DNA of 64,000 nucleotides, from the NCBI GenBank assembly GCA_022539475.1, contig VCMS01000134.1:1-64000 (forward strand). The letters run 5' to 3'. Shown in pieces: positions 32,390 to 42,425 of the stretch (within the stretch, counting starts at the first letter, position 1; each line of letters opens with the position of its first letter). A model generated the notes under the pieces. It saw only the letters and a list, made by a program, of their open reading frames with translations. It searched no databases and was not told where the DNA came from. The stretch is from Gracilaria domingensis (Eukaryota > Rhodophyta > Florideophyceae > Gracilariales > Gracilariaceae). Position numbers and translations under genes: made by a program.

Positions 32390-35300
32390 ATGGGCGTCGT
32401 GGACGATCTGTGTGCCGCTGCGAAGGTGGGTGATTTGCGGCGCGTGACAACGCTGCTGGAGGAGGGCGCCAGTTTTAGTGACACTACCGAAGATGGCACG
32501 ACTGCGTTGCACTTGGCCGCTGGCTGTGGGCATGAGGCGGTTGTGAAGGCGCTTCTGGCGCGCGGTGCCGACCCTAATCGCAAGACAAAAGATGGCTGGA
32601 ATGCGTTGCACGAAGCTGCCCGCGGGGGACACCAGTCTGTGGTGCGCGCGTTGCTGGCGCGCGGCGCCGACATTCACTCCAAAACAAATGATGGCTGGAC
32701 TCCGTTGTACGTCGCTGCTCGCTCCGAGACCGCAGCGATGGTGGAAGCGTTGGTGGCGCGCGGCGCTGACATCCACTGCAAAACAAACCAGGGTTGGATT
32801 CCGTTGCACTGCGCCGCTTGCTTCGGAACCGCAGCGGTGGTGGAAGCGCTGGTGGCGCACGGCGCCGACGTCCACTGCAAAACAAACGATGGTTCGACTG
32901 CGTTGCACATGGCCGCTGGCAGTGGACATGAGGCGGTTGTGAAGGCGCTTCTGGCGTGCGGCGCCGACGTTCACTCCAAAAACAAAGAGAGTTGGACTCC
33001 GTTGCACGACGCCGTTCGCTACGGAACCGCAGCAATAGTGGAAGCGCTGGTGGCGCGCGGCGCCGACGTCCGCTGCACAAAGGACGATGGAATGACTGCG
33101 TTGCACTTGGCCGGCCACAATGAACACGAGGCGGTTGTGCCCGCGTTGGTGGCGCACGGCGCCGACGTTCGCTCCAAAGACAAAGAGAGTTGGACTCCGT
33201 TGCACTACGCCGCTCGCTACGGAACCGCAGCTGTGGTGGAAGCGCTGGTGGCGCGCGGCGCCGACGTCCGCTGCACAAAGGACGATGGAATGACTGCGTT
33301 GCACTTGGCCGGCCACAATGAACACGAGGCGGTTGTGCCCGCGTTGGTGGCGCACGGCGCCGACGTTCGCTCCAAAGACAAAGAGAGTTGGACTCCGTTG
33401 CACTACGCCGCTCGCTACGGAACCGCAGCTGTGGTGGAAGCGCTGGTGGCGCATGGCGCCGACGTCCGCTGCACAAAGGACGATGGAAAGACTGCGTTGC
33501 ACTTGGCCGCGTACAATGAACACGAGGGGGTTGTGGACGCGTTGTTGGCGCGCAGCGCGGACATTCACTGCAAAGACAACAACGGAAGGACTCTGTTGCA
33601 GTACGCCGCTGGCTTCGCAACCGCAGCGGTGGTGGAAGCGCTGGTGGCGCGCGGCGCCAACATCCACTGCAAAGACAACAACGGATGGACTCCGTTGCAC
33701 TACGCCGCAGGCTTCGGAACCGCAGCGGCGGTGGAAGCGCTGGTGGCGCGCGGCGCCGACGTCCACTGCAAAACAAACGATGGAATGACTGCGTTGCACA
33801 TGGCCGCGTACAATGAACACGAGGCGGTTGTGCACGCGTTGTTGGCGCGCGGCGCCGACGTTCACTGCAAAGACAAAAAGAGTTGGACTTCGTTGCACCA
33901 CGCCGCTCGCTACGGAACCGCAGCAATGGTGGAAGCGCTGGTGGCGCACGGCGCCGACGTCCGCTGCACAAAAGACGATGGAGAGACTGCGTTGCACTTG
34001 GCCGGCCACAATGAACACGAGGCGGTTGTGCCCCCGTTGGTGGCGCACGGCGCCGACGTTCACTCCAAAGACAAAGAGAGTTGGACTCCGTTGCACTGCG
34101 CCGCTCGCTACGGAACCGCAGCAATGGTGGAAGCGCTTGTGGCGCGCGGCGCCGACGTCCACTGCACAAAGGACGATGGAATGACTGCGTTGCATTTGGC
34201 CGGCCACAATGAACACGAGGGGGTTGTGCCCGCGTTGGTGGCGCACGGCGCCGACGTTCACTCCAAAGACAAAGAGAGTTGGACTCCGTTGCACTACGCC
34301 GCTTGCTACGGAACCGCAGCTGTGGTGGAAGCGCTGGTGGCGCGTGGCGCCGACGTCCGCTGCACAAAGGACGATGGAAAGACTGCGTTGCACTTGGCCG
34401 CGTACAATGAACACGAGGGGGTTGTGCACGCGTTGTTGGCGCGCGGCGCCGACGTTCACTGCAAAGCCAAAGACAGTTGGACTCCGTTGCACTGCGCAGC
34501 TCGCTACGGAACTGCAGCTGTGGTGGAAGCGCTGGTGGCGCGTGGCGCCGACGTCCGCTGCACAAAGGACGATGGAGTGACTGCGTTGCACTTGACCGCC
34601 TACAATGAACACGAGGGGGTTGTGCACGCGTTGTTGGCGCGCGGCGCGGACATTCACTGCAAAGACAACAACGGATGGACTCCGTTGCACGTCGCTGCTA
34701 GCAACGAAACTGCAGCGATGGCGGAAGCGTTGCTGGCGCGCGGCGCCAACATCCACTGCAAAGACAACAACGGATGGACTCCGTTGCACTACGCCGCTGG
34801 CTTCGCAACCGCAGCGGTGGTGGAAGCGCTGGTGGCGCGCGGCGCCGACGTCCGCTGCACAATGGACGATGGAATGACTGCGTTGCACATGGCCGCGTAC
34901 AATGAACACGAGGGGGTTGCGCACGCGTTGCTGGCGCGCGGTGCCGACTTCCATTCCGTGGACAAAAGCGGGGACACACCACTCCACTGTGCGGCTGGAG
35001 AAACAAATGAGGCCGTGGCACTAGAGCTGTGGCGCGCCGGCGCCGACCCGCTCCGAAAGAACGTCGAAGGCGAGACGCCCCTGTCTTTGCTGCCGGAACA
35101 AAGCACTTTGCGCGAGCTGATGCGCCGCCCTATCACGGAGTTGCAAAAGCTGTGGCTCGGTGCCCAAACCGCAGCAATCACGCACCCGCAGCTGCTCGCA
35201 GCACTCAAGGCCGACCACATCACCTCCTTCTCCGACTTTGTACTCGCGCACCACCTGCTGTTGCTGGCCGTGCGCCAGCGTGTCCTCACGCGCTCCCAAG

Positions 35301-36112
35301 TTGCTACGTTTGGTGGGAGCCGCGACTATCTGCTCGAGAACGTGTACCTGCCCGTCACCAAATTCTCTCTCAGCAACGAGCACAAGTTCTGGCTGTCCGG
35401 ACTTCTGTCGTACGCAGAGCGTCAGCGTTTCATTTGCGATGGGAACGCCGTGCTTGTCAAGCTTGTCGCCGATCTGCGCTCCGAGATCCCCGATGTGCGC
35501 TTCGAAATGCAGTCCGCACTCGTTGCCGTAGCGCGCGAGATCAACATTCTGCACCACCATGTCAGCGCGGATGAGGAATGGACGAATGAGGCTGCCAAAC
35601 GTTTCGAGCAAGTGTGCCACGGACAGCAACAAATGGTCTCTGATATGAAGAACATGGCCGCCAGTCTGCAGAAACTGCACGGCTTGCTCCAGAAGCAGCA
35701 ACGAAACCGCACTATCGCCGGCGTGCTTGCCTTCTGCCTCGCAATGATTCCAGTGGTTGGCGGTGCTCTCGCGGGCACCTCCTTTGCTGCCACAGAGGTG
35801 GCCTTTGGTATTAATGTGGAACAGTTCAGCTCAGGAGCCTCCAGCGCAGTCACTGAGATTATGGCAGTGGACATTAGCAACTTTCAAACCGTTTCTGTGC
35901 TGATGAGCGACCAGTACGTCAGCAAGCTCGACTCCGTTGCCCGAAAACGTGTGGAGGCTGTTGTGGAGCAGACTGACTTCAAAACGCTTCCAAACCTGCA
36001 AGAGCATCTTACAGTGGTGGTAGAAGATCTTAAAGATTCTGATCATTCTCAGGAGCCTGAAGAAGACGAGATGGAAACAGAACTTTGTCAAAGATTCAAC
36101 GTGTTAGTGTAA
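32390..36112 (+). CDS. Ankyrin-repeat protein 1 with novel C-terminal domain
   Basis: 1240-residue protein from the ATG 66 bp downstream of the TATA box; longer in-frame starts upstream would overlap the promoter. A short cap (residues 1-31) is followed by about 26 ankyrin repeats of 33 residues to about residue 890 and a partial repeat. Repeats alternate between two types: KDKESWTPLHYAARYGTAAV... and TKDDGMTALHLAGHNEHEAV.... The C-terminal 340 residues are not ankyrin. They hold helical segments (LQKLHGLLQKQQRNR), a hydrophobic stretch at about 1110-1143 with IPVVGGALAG, and an acidic tail (EPEEDEMETEL). Ankyrin arrays bind proteins; the hydrophobic stretch could enter a membrane. The function is unknown. 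Confidence 0.85.
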   Translation: MGVVDDLCAAAKVGDLRRVTTLLEEGASFSDTTEDGTTALHLAAGCGHEAVVKALLARGADPNRKTKDGWNALHEAARGGHQSVVRALLARGADIHSKTNDGWTPLYVAARSETAAMVEALVARGADIHCKTNQGWIPLHCAACFGTAAVVEALVAHGADVHCKTNDGSTALHMAAGSGHEAVVKALLACGADVHSKNKESWTPLHDAVRYGTAAIVEALVARGADVRCTKDDGMTALHLAGHNEHEAVVPALVAHGADVRSKDKESWTPLHYAARYGTAAVVEALVARGADVRCTKDDGMTALHLAGHNEHEAVVPALVAHGADVRSKDKESWTPLHYAARYGTAAVVEALVAHGADVRCTKDDGKTALHLAAYNEHEGVVDALLARSADIHCKDNNGRTLLQYAAGFATAAVVEALVARGANIHCKDNNGWTPLHYAAGFGTAAAVEALVARGADVHCKTNDGMTALHMAAYNEHEAVVHALLARGADVHCKDKKSWTSLHHAARYGTAAMVEALVAHGADVRCTKDDGETALHLAGHNEHEAVVPPLVAHGADVHSKDKESWTPLHCAARYGTAAMVEALVARGADVHCTKDDGMTALHLAGHNEHEGVVPALVAHGADVHSKDKESWTPLHYAACYGTAAVVEALVARGADVRCTKDDGKTALHLAAYNEHEGVVHALLARGADVHCKAKDSWTPLHCAARYGTAAVVEALVARGADVRCTKDDGVTALHLTAYNEHEGVVHALLARGADIHCKDNNGWTPLHVAASNETAAMAEALLARGANIHCKDNNGWTPLHYAAGFATAAVVEALVARGADVRCTMDDGMTALHMAAYNEHEGVAHALLARGADFHSVDKSGDTPLHCAAGETNEAVALELWRAGADPLRKNVEGETPLSLLPEQSTLRELMRRPITELQKLWLGAQTAAITHPQLLAALKADHITSFSDFVLAHHLLLLAVRQRVLTRSQVATFGGSRDYLLENVYLPVTKFSLSNEHKFWLSGLLSYAERQRFICDGNAVLVKLVADLRSEIPDVRFEMQSALVAVAREINILHHHVSADEEWTNEAAKRFEQVCHGQQQMVSDMKNMAASLQKLHGLLQKQQRNRTIAGVLAFCLAMIPVVGGALAGTSFAATEVAFGINVEQFSSGASSAVTEIMAVDISNFQTVSVLMSDQYVSKLDSVARKRVEAVVEQTDFKTLPNLQEHLTVVVEDLKDSDHSQEPEEDEMETELCQRFNVLV

Positions 36113-36667
36113 TGGAACGTATACTTAATCCTAACGTTAGCTCTAACGTTATAGCATGGATTCGAGACGTTAGCGTCTCTTTATCTATACGGACCGTTTA
36201 GTGTCAACGTTAGCTTTATCGTGGTTTTGTTCTGCTACGTAAACAATCGTACCAGAAGATCTGGCAGAAACCAGCGAGATCCACGCCACGACACTGCCGA
36301 CGTTTTCGATCTCACCCTATCGTATTACAGATTACTTGGAGGGTGAAATAAACACCACACGAGGGAGGATACCTACAGCCTGGGTCATTTGCGTTGGGGA
36401 GCACAAATATGGAGCTTAGTAGCAGCTTGCGATTCTCATCACGTCATGCAAAATCAGCGCAATGAATGATACGAGAAGCTGTCTGTTTCGTGTAAACAGT
36501 TCGGCAGCTGGCCCGCAGCACAAGACAAGCTGGCCCCAAAACCAGCACGCAAGCATGCTACGAGCGATGGCGATGTGAATTTGACATCAGTGGCCCACAA
36601 CCGAAAGATTGCAGGGCCCCATTGACGATAAGGAATTTTGCTTGGAATCTGTAGCGACTGACGCTGG
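36113..36667. other. Spacer between ankyrin copies, no gene
   Basis: No supported frame. The homology to ankyrin gene 2 stops just before 36113, so this spacer is unique to copy 1. Confidence 0.5.
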
Positions 36668-37141
36668 ACAGCGACAGCGAGCGGGGCGCTTGCGAGAGGA
36701 AGCTTGCGCACGCAAGCTGGCGGCGCGCGTCGGGACGGCGGGAGGCGGTATATGAAAGGTGCAACAGAGGCTGCGACTGCGGCGAATGTGACGCGGATAT
36801 GCGCGTCTCGCGCGGCTGCGAGGATGGGCGTCGTGGACGATCTGTGTGCGAAGGTCAGTGGTTTGCGGCGCGTGACAAAGCTACTGAAGAAGGGCGCCAA
36901 TTTTAATGGCACTAACGAAGATGGCACGACAGCGTTGCACTTGGCCGTTAGCTGTGGACATGAGGCGGTTGTGAAGGCGCTTCTGGCGTGCAGTGTCGAC
37001 CCTAACCGCAAAACAAAAAATGGCTGGATTGCGTTGCATGAAGCCGCCCGTTGGGAGTCCGGTCTGTCGTGCACGCATTGCTGGCGCGCGCCGCTGACAT
37101 TCAACAGATGGACTCGGTTGCACGACGCTGTGTTGAAATAA
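36668..37141 (+). pseudogene. Duplicated promoter and N-terminal fragment of the ankyrin gene
   Basis: From CGACAGCGAGCGGGGCGC onward this copies the promoter and first exon region of ankyrin gene 1, including the TATA-like TATATGAAAG (36749). The ATG at 36824 opens 105 codons: MGVVDDLCAKVSGLRRVTKL, one good repeat (EDGTTALHLAVSCGHEAVVK), a second that decays, then a stop. It lacks the rest of the array and the C-terminal domain. It may be transcribed, but it looks like a truncated duplicate. Confidence 0.7.
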
Positions 37142-37389
37142 ACAGCCATCATTGGCCCGTTGGACATACAGCGATGCAGCATGCATGGCTCGGACCACGT
37201 CAGGATTGTCGTACACCCGCACCGCATATGCGTCTTCTCGATCACTCGGCACATGCAGAAGGCTAGCTTTGCGGTTGATCTCCGCAATTGCGCCGTCAGG
37301 TTACGAGTGGGACAGTTCTCAATTTATATATTTATTGACAAGTACACTGGATCTGTCGGTTAGCAGACACCCGACTCGACGGGGGTACG

Positions 37390-37396
37390 TATAAAA
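37390..37396 (+). promoter_or_regulatory. TATA box upstream of ankyrin gene 2
   Basis: TATAAAA in GTACGTATAAAACGCC, 168 bp before the first in-frame ATG. The surrounding sequence is not the promoter used by copy 1. Confidence 0.5.
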
Positions 37397-37563
37397 CGCC
37401 GTTCGCGCTTGCAAGCGGTGCCTCACGAGAGACAGAGGAGCAACCGTGACTGTGCCCCTCTTGCTCTTTGACTTGCCCCTCGAAACCTCCCTCTTCCGCC
37501 GTACTGCCCTGCGGACCGCCAGGCGGGACTCAACAACACGCTGCTGGCTGCGGCTCCGCAGCG

Positions 37564-40157
37564 ATGGTCGAAGCGCTGGTGGCGCGCGGCGCCGACGTTC
37601 ACTACAAACACAACGACGGATGTACTCCGTTGCACCGGGCCGGCCACAATGAACACGAGGGGGTTGCGCCCGCGTTGCTGGTGCGCGCCGCTGACATTCG
37701 CTGCAGAGACAACAACGGATGGACTCCGTTGCACTACGCCGCTCGCTACGGAACCGCAGCGATGGTGGAAGCGCTGGTGGCGCGCGGCGCCGACGTCCGC
37801 TGCGCAGTCGACAATGGTTCGAGTGCGTTGCACTTGGCCCCCAAAATGAACACGAGGGGGTTGTGCCCGCGTTGCTGGCGCGCGGCGCTGACATTCACTG
37901 CAAAGACAAAGAGAGTTGGACTCCGTTGCACTACGCCGCTGGCTGCGGATCTGCAGCGATGGTGGAAGCGCTGGTGGCGCGCGGCGCCGACGTCCGCTGC
38001 GCAGACGACAATGGTGCGACTGCGTTGCACTTGGCCGTGTACAATGAACACGAGGGGGTTGTGCCCGCGTTGGTGGCGCGCGACGCCGACGTTCACTACA
38101 AAGACAAAGAGAGTTGGACTCCGTTGCACTACGCCGCTGGCTGCGGATCTGCAGCGATGGTGGAAGCGCTGGTGGCGCGCGGCGCCGACGTCCGCTGCGC
38201 AGACGACAATGGTGCGACTGCGTTGCACTTGGCCGTGTACAATGAACACGAGGGGGTTGTGCCCGCGTTGGTGGCGCGCGACGCCGACGTTCACTACAAA
38301 GACAAAGAGAGTTGGACTCCGTTGCACTACGCCGCTCGCTACGGAACCGAAGCTATAGTGGAAGCGCTGGTGGCGCGCGGCGCCGACGTTCGCTGCACAG
38401 AGAAAGAGGGCGCGACTGCGTTGCACTTCGCCGTGTACAATGAACGCGGGGTGGTCGTGCACGCGTTGCTGGCGCGCGGCGCCGACGTCCATTCCGTGGA
38501 CAAAAGCGGAGATACTCCACTCCACAATGCGGCTAGAGAAACAAATGAGGCCGTGACACTAGAGCTGTGGCGCGCCGGCGCCGACCCGCTCCGAAAGAAC
38601 ATCAAAGGCGAGACGCCCCTGTCTTTGCTGCCGGAACACAGCCCTTTGCGCGAGCAGATTCGCCGCCCTATCACGGAGCTGCAGAGGCTGTGGCTCGGTG
38701 CCCAAACCGCCGCAATCACGCACCCGCAGCTGCTCGCAGCACTCAAGGCCGACCACATCACCTCGTTCTCCGACTTTGTACTCGCGCATCACCTGCTGTT
38801 GCTCGCCGTGCGCCAGCGTGTCCTCACGCGCTCCCAAGTTGCTACGTTTGGTGGGAGCCGGGACTATCTGCTCGAGAACGTGTACCTGCCCGTCACCAAA
38901 TTCTCTCTCAGCAACGAGCACAAGTTCTGGTTGTCCGGACTTTTGTCGTACGCAGAGCGTAAGCGTTTCATTTGCGATGGGAACGCCGTGCTTGTCAAGC
39001 TTGTCGCCGATCTGCGCTCCGAGATCCCCGATGTGCGCTTCGAAATGCAGTCCGCACTCGTTGCCGTAGCGCGCGAGATCAACATTCTGCACCACCATGT
39101 CAGCGCGGACGAGGAGTGGACGAATGAGGCTGCCAAACGTTTCGAGCAAGTGTGCCAAGGACAGCAACAAATGGTCTCTGATATGAAGAACATGGCCGCC
39201 AGTCTGCAGAAACTGCACAGCTTGCTCCAGAAGCAGCAACGAAACCGCACTATCTCCGGCGTGCTTGCCTTCTGCCACTCAATGATTCCAGTGGTTGGCG
39301 GTGCTCTCGCGGGCGCCTCCTTTGCTGCCACAGAGGTGGGTTTCGGTATTTACTGGGAAATTTTCAGCTCATTAGCCTCCAGCGTAGTCACTGAGATTAT
39401 GGCAGTGGACATTAGCAACTTTCAAACCGTTTCTGTGCTGATGAGCGACCAGTACGTCAGTAAGCTCGACTCCGTTGCCCGAAAACGTGTAGAGGCTGTT
39501 GTGGAGCAGACTGATTTCAAAACGCTTCCAAATCTGCAAGAGCGTCTTAGAGTAGTCGTAGAAGATCTTAAAGATTCTGATAATTCTCAGGAGCCTGAAG
39601 AAGACGAGATGGAAACAGAACTTCGTCAAAGATTCAACGTGTTAGCATCCAGATCTCAGTCAGGCGAGGAAATGGCCACTGCCCAAGATGCAATACCGGA
39701 ACTACAGCATATACTACATACCCATCTTAATCAAGCTGGAACGGGTGTCACTGTAGATGTGGTTGATGTAGAAGATGTTGCTATAGACAATATGAATGAG
39801 TCGGGTCTGATGGATGCGGATGCATTTATCAAATCGTTTTACGAGTTGCAGGAAAAGTATCCGTCTCGCAAACATCAGCAGGAGCCGCCGGAGCTGAGAC
39901 AGAGATTTCGAAACGCGTCAGGAACAAAAAACGTGCTGCATATCAAGCTTGCAAAGCGATTGTTGCACGTATTGTTCGATAGCTCCAGAAGTGAGCAAAG
40001 TTCTTCGCGATCGCACTCGTCACTGTCATTTACAAGGACTATTGTCGAATGGAACGGATCGGATGTGGAATCATTGCTGACGGATCACGGGCCGTATGCC
40101 AACGTTATAGATGAGGAAGGGTTCGTGACCGTGGGCAGGAAAGTTTTATTCGGGTAA
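37564..40157 (+). CDS. Ankyrin-repeat protein 2, one internal frame break, longer C-terminus
   Basis: Paralogue of ankyrin gene 1 with about 11 repeats. The first three read from the ATG at 37564 (MVEALVARGADVHYKHN). Near 37838 the sequence CTTGGCCCCCAAAATGAAC is one base shorter than the equivalent in the other repeats, so reading moves to another frame, which stays open to 40157. This is a true frameshift, a consensus error at the C run, or a start farther downstream. The shared C-terminal domain is nearly identical to copy 1. After FNVLA, where copy 1 stops, it continues for about 170 residues, acidic at first (VDVVDVEDVAIDNMNESG), ending EEGFVTVGRKVLFG. Confidence 0.7.
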
Positions 40158-40545
40158 CGTGTCTGCGATGCTCGTCGGGCTTTTCCCAGGCCCGTATTAT
40201 TGACTGACTTGATAGAAATATAAATGACTAAATACTGACTGACTACCATATGCCATTAAAAGCCTATGTGTAGTCATATTTAGTCATTTACAGTACACGT
40301 GACCATAAATACACGCGTCAAATTCGTAACCAATAATAACCCTTCAAGTGTGTAATATAATAGCTTAATTCGTTTACAACGAATTAAGTCTTTAAGCTTT
40401 ATTTTCACTACAGAAAGAGTGCTTCGAGAGAGATCCAATGTCAAGATATGGGCGTTGGCAGTTCGTTCAAGCAGGTGGAACAAAAATGCGCCGGGATGTG
40501 GCACATATAACTTGAGCGAACACCACACAGTCTCCGGCGGGAAAG

Positions 40546-40713
40546 ATGGACAAACATTGTTGTTCAGTCGTATGTCAAGAATTTCCTTGCCTATCCAAGA
40601 CAAGCGCCAAGTGCAAGCACTGCATGTGCCAGACTTGCAGCTGTTTCCTCCTCTTATGCGTGCGGCTGCATGAGACGAAGACAAAGGCCGAGGCTGCTGA
40701 CGGCTGCAAGTGA
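40546..40713 (+). CDS. 55-residue Cys-rich miniprotein candidate
   Basis: ATG at 40546, stop TGA at 40711-40713. The peptide begins MDKHCCSVVCQEFPC and includes KCKHCMCQTCSC; about 11 of 55 residues are cysteine, with a Lys/Thr/Glu-rich tail. Paired CxxC and CxC motifs suggest metal binding or disulphides. No signal peptide. It might also be the end of a longer spliced product. A perfect 16-bp hairpin begins at the last base of the stop codon. Confidence 0.35.
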   Translation: MDKHCCSVVCQEFPCLSKTSAKCKHCMCQTCSCFLLLCVRLHETKTKAEAADGCK

Positions 40714-40748
40714 ACGAAAAAGGGTGTGTTCACACACCCTTTTTCGTT
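40713..40748. terminator. Perfect 16-bp hairpin
   Basis: Arms AACGAAAAAGGGTGTG and CACACCCTTTTTCGTT around loop TTCA. It starts at the stop codon of the Cys-rich mini-ORF, so it would sit in that transcript's 3' UTR. Whether it ends or processes RNA is not known; it may be a mobile-element scar. Confidence 0.5.
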
Positions 40749-40754
40749 GACAGG

Positions 40755-40930
40755 GGCGTATTTGTGACTGAGTATTTTTCTCTTTTGGAAAGTCATAGTC
40801 ACCAATTATTTCAAAATCTATAGTCATATATCTTCAAAAATATTAAAAAAATTGGTTATTGACTGTTTTTATTGTTGTTGTAGTCAGTCAAACGCCTATT
40901 TCTTCGAAAACAGTCAGTCACAAATACGCC
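40755..40930. mobile_element. 176-bp MITE
   Basis: Perfect 17-bp inverted ends, GGCGTATTTGTGACTGA and its complement at 40914-40930, around AT-rich sequence containing several TAGTCA/AGTCAGTCA motifs. Related ends occur near 40192 (CCGTATTATTGACTGAC) and 60969 (CCGTATTTGTGACTAC), so it belongs to a small family. No coding capacity. Confidence 0.6.
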
Positions 40931-41377
40931 TCTGGTGCATCCAGGCGGAACGTTGGGCCCAATGTTGGGCTTTTGCCCACCTCTTCTGGATTGAAAAAGT
41001 AGGCCGCCAACACAGAAAACAAGGTTCTTGCAATGGCATGCTTGTTCTGGAGCTGTTTTCGAATGGTTTGTTTTTGCAGTCTCACTTCTTAAATTCAAAT
41101 TCAAATTGAATTCAAAGGTTACAACAGCGTTCGTGTCTGGAAATTTTGACAGCTTCAAATTAGAAACTGTTCAAAATCGTTGTAAAAGGTTGGCGAAACG
41201 TTTTGGCAGTTTCAAATGTTTCCCCCATACCGATCATTGTTTACAACAATGTGCAGAAGTTGTACAGACTGTACACGCGGACACGTCTCATAGGTGGATG
41301 CCAGCTCTCGGTCATTTCGGCCATACTTGGCTGAATCATCAGCAACGATGGCAAAAACGAAGTGGATCTGCCGGGCC

Positions 41378-41450
41378 TATCTGCGAAAGCGTTCGATCCC
41401 GGTACCTCTCCCATGCTAAGGGAGCACTCTACCAATTGAGCTACAGACCC
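41378..41450 (-). tRNA. tRNA-Ala(AGC)-like sequence, 3' part degenerate
   Basis: The minus strand reads GGGTCTGTAGCTCAATTGG, then an anticodon arm CTCCC-TTAGCAT-GGGAG with anticodon AGC. The D arm and anticodon arm are good. The T arm starts normally (CCGGGATCGAAC) but its 3' strand and the acceptor 3' strand do not pair, so it is probably a pseudogene. The first ten bases are also the last bases shared with the copia-related repeat, so the tRNA is fused to that repeat. Confidence 0.55.
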
Positions 41451-42425
41451 ATCCCTGCTCTTGTCGGCGCAGGCTTCTGACCGTTTTGAATCAAGAATTG
41501 GCCCGTAGTGAACTCGCACTTGATGTCCATTCAACTGCTCGACAGCATGTCTTATAACGGATCATCCATTTGTTCCCCAAGTGTGGAGACGGTCCAAGAA
41601 CTGGATGTTCACAGCAGATCTGCGTGACGTGCGGGCATTAACACCACGTGACAAGCAAAAAAAACACAGAGCTTTCCAAGCGGCTTGCAGCAAGCCTAGC
41701 TAGGCAACAGAAGCTTGATCGAACCAAACTTGAAAGCAACACATAGTAGTTTGTAATTGCAGGCGGCCCCGCCGCGATGACGTCGTACGGCTCGACGCAT
41801 TCCGCGCCGCCTTCCGCGCCGCCGCGCTGGCCACGCTGCGCCCGCAGCTTGCGCACGTCCACGCGCGCCGCGCACGCGCGCGCGAAACCGCGCACGCGCC
41901 GGCGCACGTGGCCGCCGCGCTGCGCGCCGGCGGCGCGCGTGCCGCGCGCGCAGCCGCACGGCGCGCGCTGGTCCGGCTGTGCGTGCCTCGTGCCGCCGCG
42001 GCGCTGCTTGGGGCGCTGCGCGCGCGACTTGCGCTTCGCGGTCGGCGGCGCTTGCGCTCCGACGCAGTTCGGCGGTGCGACGGGCAGTGGCGGCGTGCGC
42101 CGAAGCGGTGGTCAGCCAAAGAATCTGCCGCTTGTTGTGCCGAACGTTCTGCCATCGTTTGCGACGCGTACGTTCCAAACAAAGGCCAAATGTTTCGAAC
42201 AAATTCGAGTTTCTGGCGTGAGCCAATCACGAGCTACTGGCGCCTTGACCTCTTGCAGTCGAACGGGTACATGGGAGATAGTTGCAAACGTGTACACGAT
42301 TCGCGCAAATGCTCTGTCTCGAACGTGTACTACGACAAAAACCTGTAAACCCCATCCTCATCATAAAAACACGTGGAAGGTTCCAGCAATCCATACTACG
42401 CGCACCAAAACTCGTCGTGTCTACA
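41441..42425 (-). repeat. Unsplit paralogue of the GC-rich/copia repeat
   Basis: Read on the minus strand it starts TGTAGACACGACGAG and follows 16112-17040 through the GC-rich core, then passes directly into sequence matching 27760-28065 (CTACTATGTGTTG..., GACAAGAGCAGGGATGGGTC). It therefore shows the two flanks of element 2 as contiguous. Long frames in the GC-rich part are compositional. Confidence 0.7.

Noticed and set aside
32210-34987. 925-codon minus-strand open frame opposite the ankyrin repeats, and long plus-strand alternative frames
   Set aside because: They are frame shadows of a 198-bp repeated, GC-biased coding array; the peptides are Arg/Pro/Cys periodic with no domain.
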